The translations under genes were made by a program, and so were the position numbers. Shown here piece after piece: positions 51,824 to 60,352 of a stretch of DNA of 64,000 bases. The notes beneath the pieces were generated by a model that had not been told where the DNA came from, did not search any database, and worked only from the letters and a program-made list of their open reading frames with translations. Each line of letters opens with the position of its first letter. Position 1 is the stretch's first letter. Source of the stretch: Pseudopedobacter alpinus (GTDB lineage: Bacteria; Bacteroidota; Bacteroidia; Sphingobacteriales; Sphingobacteriaceae); assembly GCF_042684645.1 (NCBI RefSeq), contig NZ_JBHULV010000021.1, positions 29,740 to 93,739 of the forward strand, read 5' to 3'.

Positions 51824-53233
51824 TTAATTATGTTCATAAAACTCCCAGCCCATGTAATTCCCTAAAGCTTCTTTTAAAATACCTACAGTTTTGGAGGCAT
51901 TCATCACCACATGATGTTCGAAACCGTTTTTACAAACATAATTCATCAATCCTTGTAGGTTTGGGATTTCGGCTACTGCCCTATTTCCGAAAGTATTTAA
52001 AGCATCATCAGTTAACATTCCCTCGCCCATATACACTTTAATAACTCCCTTAGGGTCATCAGTACTAATGCGTCCGTAAGTTAAAGGCATGGCGGGCGTT
52101 CTACCATCTAATGCTCCGTAAGTATTTTCTATACCTACTGAAGTCCCTAAAATTGGAGCATTGCTGATTTCTATATCTGGTAAAAATGATTTTGCCCAAT
52201 TTCCGCAATGGAAAAGCACACATTTATTTGGATCTTCTGCATAATTATTATTCCAATCAACCAGAGCACTAGGCGAACCGGAAGCCAGTTGCATGGCATA
52301 CATAGTTAAGGTTCCTGTTACATCTACCTCACAAGCACTTGGCAACATATTTTCGCTCATCATACTCATGCTGGTACATACGTTGCAACCATAATTTTTT
52401 TGTAGAGATGTCCAACATTGAATCGCAGTTGCATCTAAAGCATGTTCTTCTACAAACTGATTCAGCACCACATCTAATTTTGCAATCTGGATCATGGCTT
52501 CATCAGGAGTAGCTCCTTTTGGCGCATATTGATTGATTTTATCTAAATGAGCAATTACTTCAGCGTCATCTTTTGTTAATCGATTAGCTCTTCCTAAAAT
52601 CTCTGATAAATCTACCGTAGTCACTGAAATTCCGTGACGTTGCAAAATTTTCTCACTATACCTCACAGTATTAAAAGCACCCGGACGAGCACCCACCGCT
52701 CCAATTCTTACTTTACGCATTCCTTTAACCACACGGCAAACTGCTAAAAAGTCATTCAGTTCAGCAATAAATTCTGGTTGGTTTGGATGAACGACATGTG
52801 CACTGGTTAAAGTATATTTAATACCGAACTGATAAAGATTATTACAAACAGAAATTTTACCACACCAAGAATCACGACGGCGAGCAACATCTAATTTATT
52901 TAAATCGTCTGGATAAGCTTGTATTAAAACTGGCACATCTAAACCAGAAAGTTTAATGGTTTCGGCAACACCAATTTCATCTCCAAAATTAGGCAGTACT
53001 ACTAAGATACCACTGATTTCATTCCTGTGTAGACTAAATAAAGCCGCACACTTCTGCGCATCTTTAAAAGTTTCCACTCCGCCTAGTTTAGAATCCTCTT
53101 CGCTCAATAAAATTGGTGTAATAGCTAATTGTGCAAAAAGTGCTAATATATCAGCCCTCGCTTCAGAAACTAAACGGTCGGGAAAGAAATCACGGTTTCC
53201 AATTATTACCCCTAAACTTATTTTATTACTCAT
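51824..53233 (-). CDS. L-fucose/L-arabinose isomerase-superfamily protein (candidate aldose-ketose isomerase for apiose)
   Basis: A 469-residue cytosolic protein of the FucI/AraA superfamily is predicted to interconvert an aldose and a ketose with a divalent metal. Family-like stretches are KVRIGAVGARPGAFNTVRYSEKIL, DATAIQCWTSLQKNYGCNVCTSMSMMSENMLPSACEVDVTGTLTMYAMQLASG and CVLFHCGNWAKSF. Glu and Asp in the middle stretch sit where family metal ligands are expected. It is shorter than FucI (about 590). It is first in the - strand unit with the split transketolase, so it probably makes the ketose that the kinase and transketolase use. Published apiose isomerases, as I recall them, are of another fold, so this assignment is inference. 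Confidence 0.72.
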   Translation of the reverse strand: MSNKISLGVIIGNRDFFPDRLVSEARADILALFAQLAITPILLSEEDSKLGGVETFKDAQKCAALFSLHRNEISGILVVLPNFGDEIGVAETIKLSGLDVPVLIQAYPDDLNKLDVARRRDSWCGKISVCNNLYQFGIKYTLTSAHVVHPNQPEFIAELNDFLAVCRVVKGMRKVRIGAVGARPGAFNTVRYSEKILQRHGISVTTVDLSEILGRANRLTKDDAEVIAHLDKINQYAPKGATPDEAMIQIAKLDVVLNQFVEEHALDATAIQCWTSLQKNYGCNVCTSMSMMSENMLPSACEVDVTGTLTMYAMQLASGSPSALVDWNNNYAEDPNKCVLFHCGNWAKSFLPDIEISNAPILGTSVGIENTYGALDGRTPAMPLTYGRISTDDPKGVIKVYMGEGMLTDDALNTFGNRAVAEIPNLQGLMNYVCKNGFEHHVVMNASKTVGILKEALGNYMGWEFYEHN

Positions 53234-53305
53234 ATTTAAATGTATTCTTAATCTTTAATTTTAACCGTTTAGCATAGACTTTGAAAATGGCTCAATTTGA
53301 TTCTA

Positions 53306-53313
53306 CAAAATTA
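53306..53313 (-). promoter_or_regulatory. Candidate -7 box for the isomerase-transketolase-importer unit
   Basis: On the - strand this reads TAATTTTG (TAnnTTTG), about 70 bases upstream of the isomerase start. At the -33 distance there is only a partial match (TTTCG). Confidence 0.4.
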
Positions 53314-53326
53314 GAAAATTAAAGAA

Positions 53327-53337
53327 GAAAAACGAAA
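53327..53337. promoter_or_regulatory. GAAAAACGAAA motif, copy 1
   Basis: The 11-base motif lies at the -33 region of the putative isomerase promoter. It is found again, identical, upstream of the GH140 gene at 60469-60479. CGAAA-type sites are common operators of DeoR-family regulators, and a DeoR gene lies in this locus. Confidence 0.35.
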
Positions 53338-53356
53338 CAAATATTTAATATTTGTT
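53336..53356. promoter_or_regulatory. 21-bp perfect inverted repeat upstream of the isomerase gene
   Basis: Arms AACAAATATT and AATATTTGTT flank a single central T with no mismatch. It adjoins the GAAAAACGAAA motif and the candidate promoter, so it is a plausible operator. AT-rich composition makes chance palindromes more likely. Confidence 0.4.
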
Positions 53357-53765
53357 AAAAAAGAGAACACATCAGTTTCTAACTAAAAACACTTTCTCCA
53401 TAAACATCTCTCATTCAAACTATATACCGAAAATTAATATCTCGCTTCCTATCAAAAAACACAATTTTTTTCTATTTTTTTCGTTTATTTACATATAGAT
53501 AAAATAATAGATCCTGTTTAACCCAGATTTACCCAATAGAAATTTACTACAACAAAATTCTACTGCAAATCCATTTCTATACTGTTTTTCTAACATCAGA
53601 ATAGTATAATTATTCCTTCAATTAGACAAGCTCCATGTCTCATAGCTTTTTTTTATTGCCTTGTCTCACTTAATCCCTATTGCTTAAATCCGGGTTTAAA
53701 ATTAATCTAAATACCCGAATTGGATTACCCAGAGGCGTATAACCGATTAATTTTATGACTTCTAC
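53357..53765. other. Non-coding AT-rich stretch
   Basis: No gene was recognised. An inverted CGAAA site (TTTTTTTCGTTTATTT) lies around 53475-53490. The remainder has no visible structure up to the transposase relic. Confidence 0.4.
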
Positions 53766-53940
53766 TTAATGGATGTTTTTTTTCAAAAGAAACTGTATGC
53801 TACTAATCCTGTTAATAAGATTAACAATAAAGCCGACAAATGAATGGCGTCTTGAGGGTTCTACTTGGCGAAAATTCTTTAATTCATCGTTTAAAGTCTC
53901 TATTGCGGATCTTTTGCGCAACATGATTTTATTGTTCCTG
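53766..53940 (-). pseudogene. C-terminal remnant of an IS982-family transposase
   Basis: Reading the - strand, an uninterrupted frame gives KIMLRKRSAIETLNDELKN followed by a tail ending in LLKKNIH and a stop. This matches the C-terminal DDE-Glu block of the intact transposase in this window (KIMLRKRAIIECVNDELKN). Everything upstream of that block is missing. The two are clearly different IS982 subtypes, so this is an older, independent insertion. Confidence 0.75.
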
Positions 53941-54135
53941 CTCTATAGACCGTTCTGCGGTAGGAATACCATAAAGTGGTGCCGAACCACCTAATCTCTC
54001 CATTTTCCAAATTATTATTAAAGAGTCTTTCTGTAGTGCTTGTGAGTTGCCACTTTTAGAAGCTAAAATTATTGCTAATAAAGCAACAAAATAAATAGTT
54101 AGTTTTTTTCTAATTGTTAGTTTTTGATTTGCTTT
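53929..54135 (-). pseudogene. Start-less gene fragment with a signal-peptide-like segment
   Basis: A - strand frame overlapping the transposase relic reads RKKLTIYFVALLAIILAS, then about 35 residues ending in GIPTAERSIEQEQ and a stop. The front looks like a secretion signal, but there is no ATG in frame, because a stop precedes it at once. It is most simply the decayed stub of a secreted-protein gene truncated by the IS insertion. I do not recognise the family. Confidence 0.35.
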
Positions 54136-54241
54136 TTATCAATTTGACTTACTATTTATTACAACACAGATAATAAAATCATCCCGTATATTACAACTAC
54201 ACCTCCAACATTACTCAAGTCAAGCTTGAGCAGGATTGACA

Positions 54242-55648
54242 TTAAATACTTTCTAAAATTAAAACCCAATCATTTCCATCCTTCTCTTCGCCCGGTGGGT
54301 TAAAAGATTTTATTCCATTATTATCAACTTCGGCAATTGCTGTTTGCGTTCCATCTGTGGGTTTAAACCAGGATGCTTTTACTTTAACTCCATTAATTTT
54401 GCCCATATTGACATTTAACTCTCTACCAGTCCAAGTGTAAACAAAGGCATAATCTTTGCCTCTAGTTGCCATCAGATAATTGTACTTTCCTTTTTGATTG
54501 GCGATGATTGATTGATCTGGGATCCTATCAAAATAAGGTTTAGATAGCATCAATTTTTTCAGGAACTGCATTTGTCCTGCGCCTGGGTCGTTAAGAGCCC
54601 GTGTATAAAATTCCCAGTTGCGCACACCGTAAGATCCAGCTCCTTGATCTGGTTTATGAAACTGCATAACAGCACTGTGACCGTAAGTAAAACCGGCAGC
54701 TCCGGAAAAAACAGACCAATACGCGTAACGGCGGACCGCTGCATCTGTCCAACGGACTTCTAAAGAATCATGAAGGCCCTCTGGTATCGCCTCATAGCTT
54801 GGCTCAGCATCCAGTATTGGCTTGGCCGGCTTTGTATCATAGGTTTCTAAAACATATTTCCAATTATCTTCACCGTAGTGACGAAGCTCATTTTTAGAAG
54901 TATCCTGATCGTAGCGCCTATGGCCTGACTGAAATGAATTAAAATCCAGCCATTTTTCGTTATGAAACCAATCTGCCGAGCTAGTTCTGCCGCGGGGATG
55001 ATAAGTCATTAAATGCAAACTATCTCTTGATCTGATGGTTTGCCCAATACTTTTCCAAACTTCTGTATATTCAGAACCTCTTATATCTCCGCCATTCATC
55101 CAGATAATATTAGGCTTTTTCCCAAATCTATCTACCAAGAAATTTGCATATTTTACAGCCTGGGACGCCTTTACCTTTCCACTTTTAACAGCACCACCCC
55201 AAATAGGGACAAATGCTATATAAATATTTCGCTTTTCGGCTTCGTCAATAATATAGCTGACATGATCCCAGTAGTCGTATTCGGTACTATTTTTAAAATT
55301 ATCACCTTCAGTTACTTTAGGCGCCTCTATATTTTTATTAATCAGGGCTGAATCTCCATAGAAGTTAGCTACACTTAATTCATGTATTCCCATCACCTGA
55401 ATCACATTGAATTGCTTTTCAGCCCGATTGTCCAAATACGCCACGACTTCTTCTCTCGAAAGCTTTTTAAACAATAACCAGCCTGTATCTCCTAACCAGA
55501 AAAATGGTTTTCCAGAGTTCGTTTCGAAATACCTACTCTCCGGATGGATTTTTATGCCTGTATCGGCCAGCTTCTTTTTATGAGTACATGAATTAAAAAC
55601 AACTCCGATTAGAAGTAAATAAAGTACACTTTTATTTATCATTGTCAT
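54242..55648 (-). CDS. GH140-family lipoprotein (apiosidase type, DUF4038)
   Basis: This is a surface or periplasmic glycosidase expected to release D-apiose from the apiosyl-galacturonic acid linkage in RG-II. The N-terminus has a lipobox (GVVFNSC, Cys at about residue 20). The DUF4038 TIM-barrel begins RYFETNSGKPFFWLGDTGWLLFKKLSREEVVAYL. It includes KPNIIWMNGGDIRG (Asp candidate) and KPILDAEPSYEAIPEG (Glu candidate), followed by RRYAYWSVFSGAAGFTYGH. The C-terminal PF12904-type beta domain ends in NPPGEEKDGNDWVLILE. At 468 residues it equals the characterised family member. A related copy lies upstream at 58931-60352. The catalytic residues are proposed by position and not proven. Confidence 0.85.
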   Translation of the reverse strand: MTMINKSVLYLLLIGVVFNSCTHKKKLADTGIKIHPESRYFETNSGKPFFWLGDTGWLLFKKLSREEVVAYLDNRAEKQFNVIQVMGIHELSVANFYGDSALINKNIEAPKVTEGDNFKNSTEYDYWDHVSYIIDEAEKRNIYIAFVPIWGGAVKSGKVKASQAVKYANFLVDRFGKKPNIIWMNGGDIRGSEYTEVWKSIGQTIRSRDSLHLMTYHPRGRTSSADWFHNEKWLDFNSFQSGHRRYDQDTSKNELRHYGEDNWKYVLETYDTKPAKPILDAEPSYEAIPEGLHDSLEVRWTDAAVRRYAYWSVFSGAAGFTYGHSAVMQFHKPDQGAGSYGVRNWEFYTRALNDPGAGQMQFLKKLMLSKPYFDRIPDQSIIANQKGKYNYLMATRGKDYAFVYTWTGRELNVNMGKINGVKVKASWFKPTDGTQTAIAEVDNNGIKSFNPPGEEKDGNDWVLILESI

Positions 55649-55745
55649 TCGTTTGTATTTTAGTATTTTTGGTTATAATTTAAGTCTTTTATTAACAGGT
55701 CTTCTTTCTGGTTTTTTATGATTGCTTTCGGATACATCTGTTGAA

Positions 55746-57083
55746 TCATTTGATTGTTAACACTACCCGCTGATAGCCCGTTAAGTGCGGGACACCAGAA
55801 TCATTTACCTCGCAAATAACATGGATGGTTGCTCCTTTTTTAGCATCAGCAGGTACCGTAAAAAATGCTTTGGGATTATCTGAATTACTTATTACGATTT
55901 TTCCGTTGTAAGAACCGGCTTCTTCATATTGCCACCAATTAAAACTTAGCGTGTCACCATCAGGATCCATCGTTCGTTCGGCATTTAATTTAATTTTCTG
56001 ACCCGGCGTAACCAATAAATTTAAAGAGTTTTTTAAACTTACTATTGGGGGATGATTTGCATCGTTAAATTTTTCTGCTACACACCAATCCATTCTCGCC
56101 TGAAAATCATTGTTCACTACATCAATCCATCTTTTTAATGAATTGCGCTTATCCCCCCCATCAACAGCATCTTTATAAACCTTTTGAAACCCGCTGATAT
56201 TTTCAAATCTACCTCCCCAGCCACCGTAAGTAGGATGCTCATGATTTCTTAAACCATTATTTATGTTATAGAAAAATGCCGGGCTATCACCTTCGCTCAC
56301 ATACCCCTGAGGATACAATCCGCCCAATGTTCCATGATTATTTTTAACGTTGTTTGTTATAAAGTCGTAAGTATCTTTTTGGCTACGGTAATTCCATGTA
56401 CCTTCAAAGGCCCCACAATAAATCATGGTTACTTCAGGAAAATTTTGTTCTATATAATTACCAGCACCGTCCTGGTACCAGATATTGTACATTACCACTT
56501 TTGACAATGCCCTTTTATAATCATTAGGATGATCTTTTTTTAACCTGTAAAAAGCCCTCGCAGCGGTATTAGCACCGCCCCAAACTTGAATATAAACTGG
56601 CGCCTTATTGTCTTCCAGCAAAAGCTCAATAATTTTGTTAGAACCCTGGGTATCTTTCCAGTTTGACGGTTCGTATGTGATTTTAGCTCCCGGAATTAAC
56701 TCCCATCTTTTCTCTCTCAAACCTTTCAAATGTTCTATATCTTCATCGCCTACAAAACTTATACTTTTTAGTTTCTCTGGTGTTGGATAATCAGGGTTGT
56801 GCTTCATCAAATTAGGATAAACATTTTTATAAGCTTCCAATTGCTTTTCGAACCAATCTTCTTTGCTATGCCCATTCCTCTGGAAAATTGAATTGGTTTC
56901 AATAATCGCTAACAAGTCTATATCACAGGTATAGAGTAGAAACCGGATCATCGAACTATGGTCGTCAACCTCACCATCAGTCATTACAACCACTCTCGGT
57001 TTTGAATCTTGAGTCTGAGCAATTCCCTGCGTTACGTAAACACAAAATAATAAGGTAATTATTCGCAACATTTTATCCATCAT
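55746..57083 (-). CDS. DUF1593/Sde182-like secreted protein with nucleoside-hydrolase fold, copy 1
   Basis: The protein has a signal peptide (..YVTQGIAQ), an N-terminal nucleoside-hydrolase-like domain (about residues 28-300) and a C-terminal Ig/cadherin-like domain (SLNLLVTPGQKIKLNAERTMDPDGDTLSFNWWQYEEAGSY). The metal-binding motif is TDGEVDDHSSM, a D-x3-DD spacing identical to true nucleoside hydrolases. Other family-like stretches are YIQVWGGANTAARAF and DGAGNYIEQNFPEVTMIYCG. Family function is unknown. Nucleoside hydrolases cleave ribofuranosides, so with two apiosidases beside it a furanosidase role can be proposed. It lies 97 bases upstream of GH140. Confidence 0.78.
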   Translation of the reverse strand: MMDKMLRIITLLFCVYVTQGIAQTQDSKPRVVVMTDGEVDDHSSMIRFLLYTCDIDLLAIIETNSIFQRNGHSKEDWFEKQLEAYKNVYPNLMKHNPDYPTPEKLKSISFVGDEDIEHLKGLREKRWELIPGAKITYEPSNWKDTQGSNKIIELLLEDNKAPVYIQVWGGANTAARAFYRLKKDHPNDYKRALSKVVMYNIWYQDGAGNYIEQNFPEVTMIYCGAFEGTWNYRSQKDTYDFITNNVKNNHGTLGGLYPQGYVSEGDSPAFFYNINNGLRNHEHPTYGGWGGRFENISGFQKVYKDAVDGGDKRNSLKRWIDVVNNDFQARMDWCVAEKFNDANHPPIVSLKNSLNLLVTPGQKIKLNAERTMDPDGDTLSFNWWQYEEAGSYNGKIVISNSDNPKAFFTVPADAKKGATIHVICEVNDSGVPHLTGYQRVVLTIK

Positions 57084-57169
57084 GATTTGACGCTATTTAA
57101 ATATATTTCAACATAATACTTCCATGATCACCAATTATATTAAGTAAAAGATCTGTAAGCTTAGTCTGC

Positions 57170-58636
57170 TTACTGTGTTACCGAGATAATTACTCGCTTG
57201 TAACGGGTAAGTGCAGGAATTCCATGATCTGTTACCGCTAAAACAATATGAATAGTACCTGATCTTCCAAATTTAGTTGGCACAGTGAACCATGCTTGCG
57301 CCTTGTCTGCATCGAAAATTTTTATCGGATCACCAGTCCTCGCTGTAGAGATAGTGAAGGTACCGGGTTCTCCATAATAAAACCATTTATACGAAAGCTG
57401 ATCTCCATCCGGGTCTGTACTGCCATCAGCGTTCAAATTTATTCTATCTCCTGGTTTCGCAGTAATCTCCTGTTCCATATTAAGTTTAGGTACAGGGGGG
57501 TGGTTAGCGTCTTTAAAAGACTTGATAGTCCAATCCATTCGGGCAGAAAAATCGTTCTGATAAGCCTCTCTCCATCTCCATATTGTAGCTTTGTTATCAG
57601 TATGCCAAAGGCTATCGAACCCTAAGACTTCATCCTGCGCATTGTTCCAAGACGCTCGTAATTCCGGTTCTAAAAACCACTTTTCTGTACGAGGTTGATA
57701 AAGCTCGTAACGGCCACCCCAGCTCCCCCAATCAGGATGTTCAGGACTCCCCAATCCATTATTGATTAGGTAAAGAAAGCTAGGGGTGTCTCCTTCCATT
57801 AAAAATTTTGTATGAGGATACTCAGCACCTAATGGACCTTTACTACGAATATTGACGTTAAGCCACGGATTATCAACTATTGCAAAATCTCCTCCCGCAA
57901 ACCTTCCATGAAAATGGTCTCCGCTAATACCTGTCCATGTAGAATGATGATAACCACCTAAGTTATGAAATCCCGGACTTGCTATGTAAAAAAGATCGGG
58001 GAAAGTATTCCTTATCCAAGGTCCACTATCATCCTGATCAGAAATAGTGTAAACCCTTAGTTTACTCACAAATTGTTTTAATTGTTCAGCAGACCGGGTT
58101 TTCTTTACTCGCCAAAGTGCTTGCGCTAAACAATTTGGACCGCCCCAGGCTAAAACCCATACCGGACGTTTATCTTGTTTATCTACAGATTTAATAATCA
58201 AATCTGAACCTTGTGAATCCATACTTTCACCCACAGCATGCATGCCATAATCTGGTTTACCTTCTTTAATAATGGAGCTCAGGTAAGTTTCCGTTGGAAA
58301 ACCAGGTTCATGTTTTAACAGGTTTTCCCGTACTTTTCCATAAGCACTTACAATCTCATGAATACGCCAAGTGGCTAGTTTAGTTTTTTGATGTACAGAG
58401 GTAGTAGCTACTAATCCCTCCACATCAAACTGATTGGTATAGGTTAGGAACCTTACTAAAGACATCGCATCATCTGGCTCATTTTCTATGTCTGTTAATA
58501 CAATAACCCGGGGCTTCTCTGTGGTTTGCGCTTTGATATGTGATCCAAAAAAAATCATCAAAATAGCCAACATTACGCATTTTCCATTCATTTTCACCAC
58601 TCTCCTATCAAGTATATTTGTGCTCTTTAACTTCAT
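57170..58636 (-). CDS. DUF1593/Sde182-like secreted protein with nucleoside-hydrolase fold, copy 2
   Basis: This is a paralogue of the neighbouring gene, with the usual family motif VLTDIENEPDDAMSLVRFL instead of the shortened version. WVLAWGGPNCLAQALWRV, SDQDDSGPWIRNTFPDLFYIASPG and the C-terminal NLNADGSTDPDGDQLSYKWFYYGEPGTF follow. Translation more likely starts at Met17 (MNGKCVMLAILMIFFGSHIKAQ, base 58588), which gives a normal signal peptide and has AGGAG ten bases upstream, unusual in this phylum. It is the second gene from the DeoR-divergent end and precedes copy 1 by 86 bases. Substrate unknown. Confidence 0.8.
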   Translation of the reverse strand: MKLKSTNILDRRVVKMNGKCVMLAILMIFFGSHIKAQTTEKPRVIVLTDIENEPDDAMSLVRFLTYTNQFDVEGLVATTSVHQKTKLATWRIHEIVSAYGKVRENLLKHEPGFPTETYLSSIIKEGKPDYGMHAVGESMDSQGSDLIIKSVDKQDKRPVWVLAWGGPNCLAQALWRVKKTRSAEQLKQFVSKLRVYTISDQDDSGPWIRNTFPDLFYIASPGFHNLGGYHHSTWTGISGDHFHGRFAGGDFAIVDNPWLNVNIRSKGPLGAEYPHTKFLMEGDTPSFLYLINNGLGSPEHPDWGSWGGRYELYQPRTEKWFLEPELRASWNNAQDEVLGFDSLWHTDNKATIWRWREAYQNDFSARMDWTIKSFKDANHPPVPKLNMEQEITAKPGDRINLNADGSTDPDGDQLSYKWFYYGEPGTFTISTARTGDPIKIFDADKAQAWFTVPTKFGRSGTIHIVLAVTDHGIPALTRYKRVIISVTQ

Positions 58637-58930
58637 ATTATAATTTAAATTTATTTAAATCGACAATTAAATTCTTTTAAGTATTAGCGCTTCTTATATG
58701 ATTTTTTATGTCACACCGCCTTTTCGCTATTCGCCCTCCTGATGATGACGTTAACACAATGAGGATACTTTCATAACCATCATTATCTTATTATTATTTA
58801 ACTTATGCTTTGCCAAGATTACATTCTTTAGCTTAAGACAATTAATTTATAGACTTCTATACCTCTTAATAACAATAAACTAATGCTAACAACTAGTTAG
58901 CTCTTAAATAAGATATTTTATTGATTGGTA

Positions 58931-60352
58931 CTATTTATTGACTAAACCTGGGGCAGTAAATTTCTTGGATGCATCGTCTAAAACTAAAACCCAGTCGTTT
59001 CCATCTAATTTTTCGTTTGGGGGATTAAAAGAAACAGTCCCTTTATTTGGATAAGTGCCCGCAACCTGAGCCTTGCCTGTTTTTGGATTAAACCACCATG
59101 CTTTAACCTTTGACCCGGATATACCGCCCATTTTTAAGGTAAAATCGCGACCGTTATAAACATAAGCCATCAAATAATCTTTGCCACGTGTCGCTAAAAC
59201 GCGATCGTATTTTTCGCCATTATCTAAAACCAAAGACTGGTCATTTACTCTGTCGAAATAAGGTCTGGATAACATCAAATTTTTCACATATTGCATTTGA
59301 AAAGCCCCTTCATCATCCAAAGCTTTTACAAAAGTTATTTTGGCACCACTCTCTGGTTTATTAACTCCTTCTTTATAAACTTGTCTTACCGAATTTTGTC
59401 CATATACATGCCCGCAAGCGCCTGCAAAAACCGACCAGTAAGCATAACGCCTCACATCCGCGGCATTCCAATAAGGCTGGGTTTGGTCATGCAGACCTTG
59501 CGGAAGAGACTCATAAGACGGTTCGCCATCAATAGTGGGTTTAACTGGAGATTTCGCAAAATCTTCTAAAACATACATCCAGCTGTCTTCGCCTACTTTT
59601 CTGGAAGTATTATCCTGTGAGTAATTTCTGTGTCCTGAGGTAAACATATTCACATCCAACCATTTCGCATCGTTAAAAATCGTTGAGGACTGCATTCTAC
59701 CGAACGGGTGGAAAGTGATAAGGTGGTTTGGATCATTTTCTTTGATTGTTGAGCCAATAGTTTCCCATATATCCGTGTTTACTTCGGGTTTAGCACTACC
59801 ACCGTTAACCCAAATAATATTCGGCTTATCTTTAAAATGATTAGCTAAATGAGTTGCAAATAGCTTAGCCTTTTCCTTGGTCATCTGTTTGTCTCGGAGC
59901 ACTAGTTGCCCCCATGTAGGAGCTATAGCAAGGTAAATCCCATTCTGTTCTGCTACATCTGCTATGTAATCCGCATGATCCCAAAAATCATACTGATCCT
60001 TATCATTAGGATCATTTCCTGGAGTGTGTTTAGGCTTAGTAAGGTCTTTATCCACGTATGCTGAATCTCCGTACGCATTACTATCATTATAAGACTGATA
60101 AAAAATGCATTGCACTACGTTAAAACCCTTTGCTTTTCTGTTTTCGAAATATTGTTTTACTTCATCTCTATTTAGTCTTTGAAAAAGCAACCAAGCGGTA
60201 TCGCCTTGCCAGAAAAAAGGATGGCCATCTCCTGTTTGTATATAATGCCCGTTGGATGATACTCTAAGATTACCATTTTTCCAAGGCTTAATTTGTGCAG
60301 CTAAGAAATTTGAAACTGCAAGGAACAAAATAATTAGAAATGATTTTTTCAT
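58931..60352 (-). CDS. GH140-family secreted enzyme (apiosidase type, DUF4038)
   Basis: This is the second GH140 enzyme. It has a cleavable signal peptide (MKKSFLIILFLAVSNFLAAQ) rather than a lipobox, so it probably acts in the periplasm or is secreted while the other copy is lipid-anchored. The barrel shows GHPFFWQGDTAWLLFQRLNRDEVKQYF, KPNIIWVNGGSAKPE, KPTIDGEPSYESLPQG and RRYAYWSVFAGACGHVYGQ. The C-terminal PF12904-type domain ends in NPPNEKLDGNDWVLVLD. At 473 residues it is complete. It heads the - strand unit and is divergent from the DeoR gene, so it is probably under its control. Confidence 0.87.
   Translation of the reverse strand: MKKSFLIILFLAVSNFLAAQIKPWKNGNLRVSSNGHYIQTGDGHPFFWQGDTAWLLFQRLNRDEVKQYFENRKAKGFNVVQCIFYQSYNDSNAYGDSAYVDKDLTKPKHTPGNDPNDKDQYDFWDHADYIADVAEQNGIYLAIAPTWGQLVLRDKQMTKEKAKLFATHLANHFKDKPNIIWVNGGSAKPEVNTDIWETIGSTIKENDPNHLITFHPFGRMQSSTIFNDAKWLDVNMFTSGHRNYSQDNTSRKVGEDSWMYVLEDFAKSPVKPTIDGEPSYESLPQGLHDQTQPYWNAADVRRYAYWSVFAGACGHVYGQNSVRQVYKEGVNKPESGAKITFVKALDDEGAFQMQYVKNLMLSRPYFDRVNDQSLVLDNGEKYDRVLATRGKDYLMAYVYNGRDFTLKMGGISGSKVKAWWFNPKTGKAQVAGTYPNKGTVSFNPPNEKLDGNDWVLVLDDASKKFTAPGLVNK

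Noticed and set aside
53773..53994. 73-residue + strand open frame
   Set aside because: It is the antisense shadow of the IS982 transposase relic, whose - strand translation matches the intact transposase.
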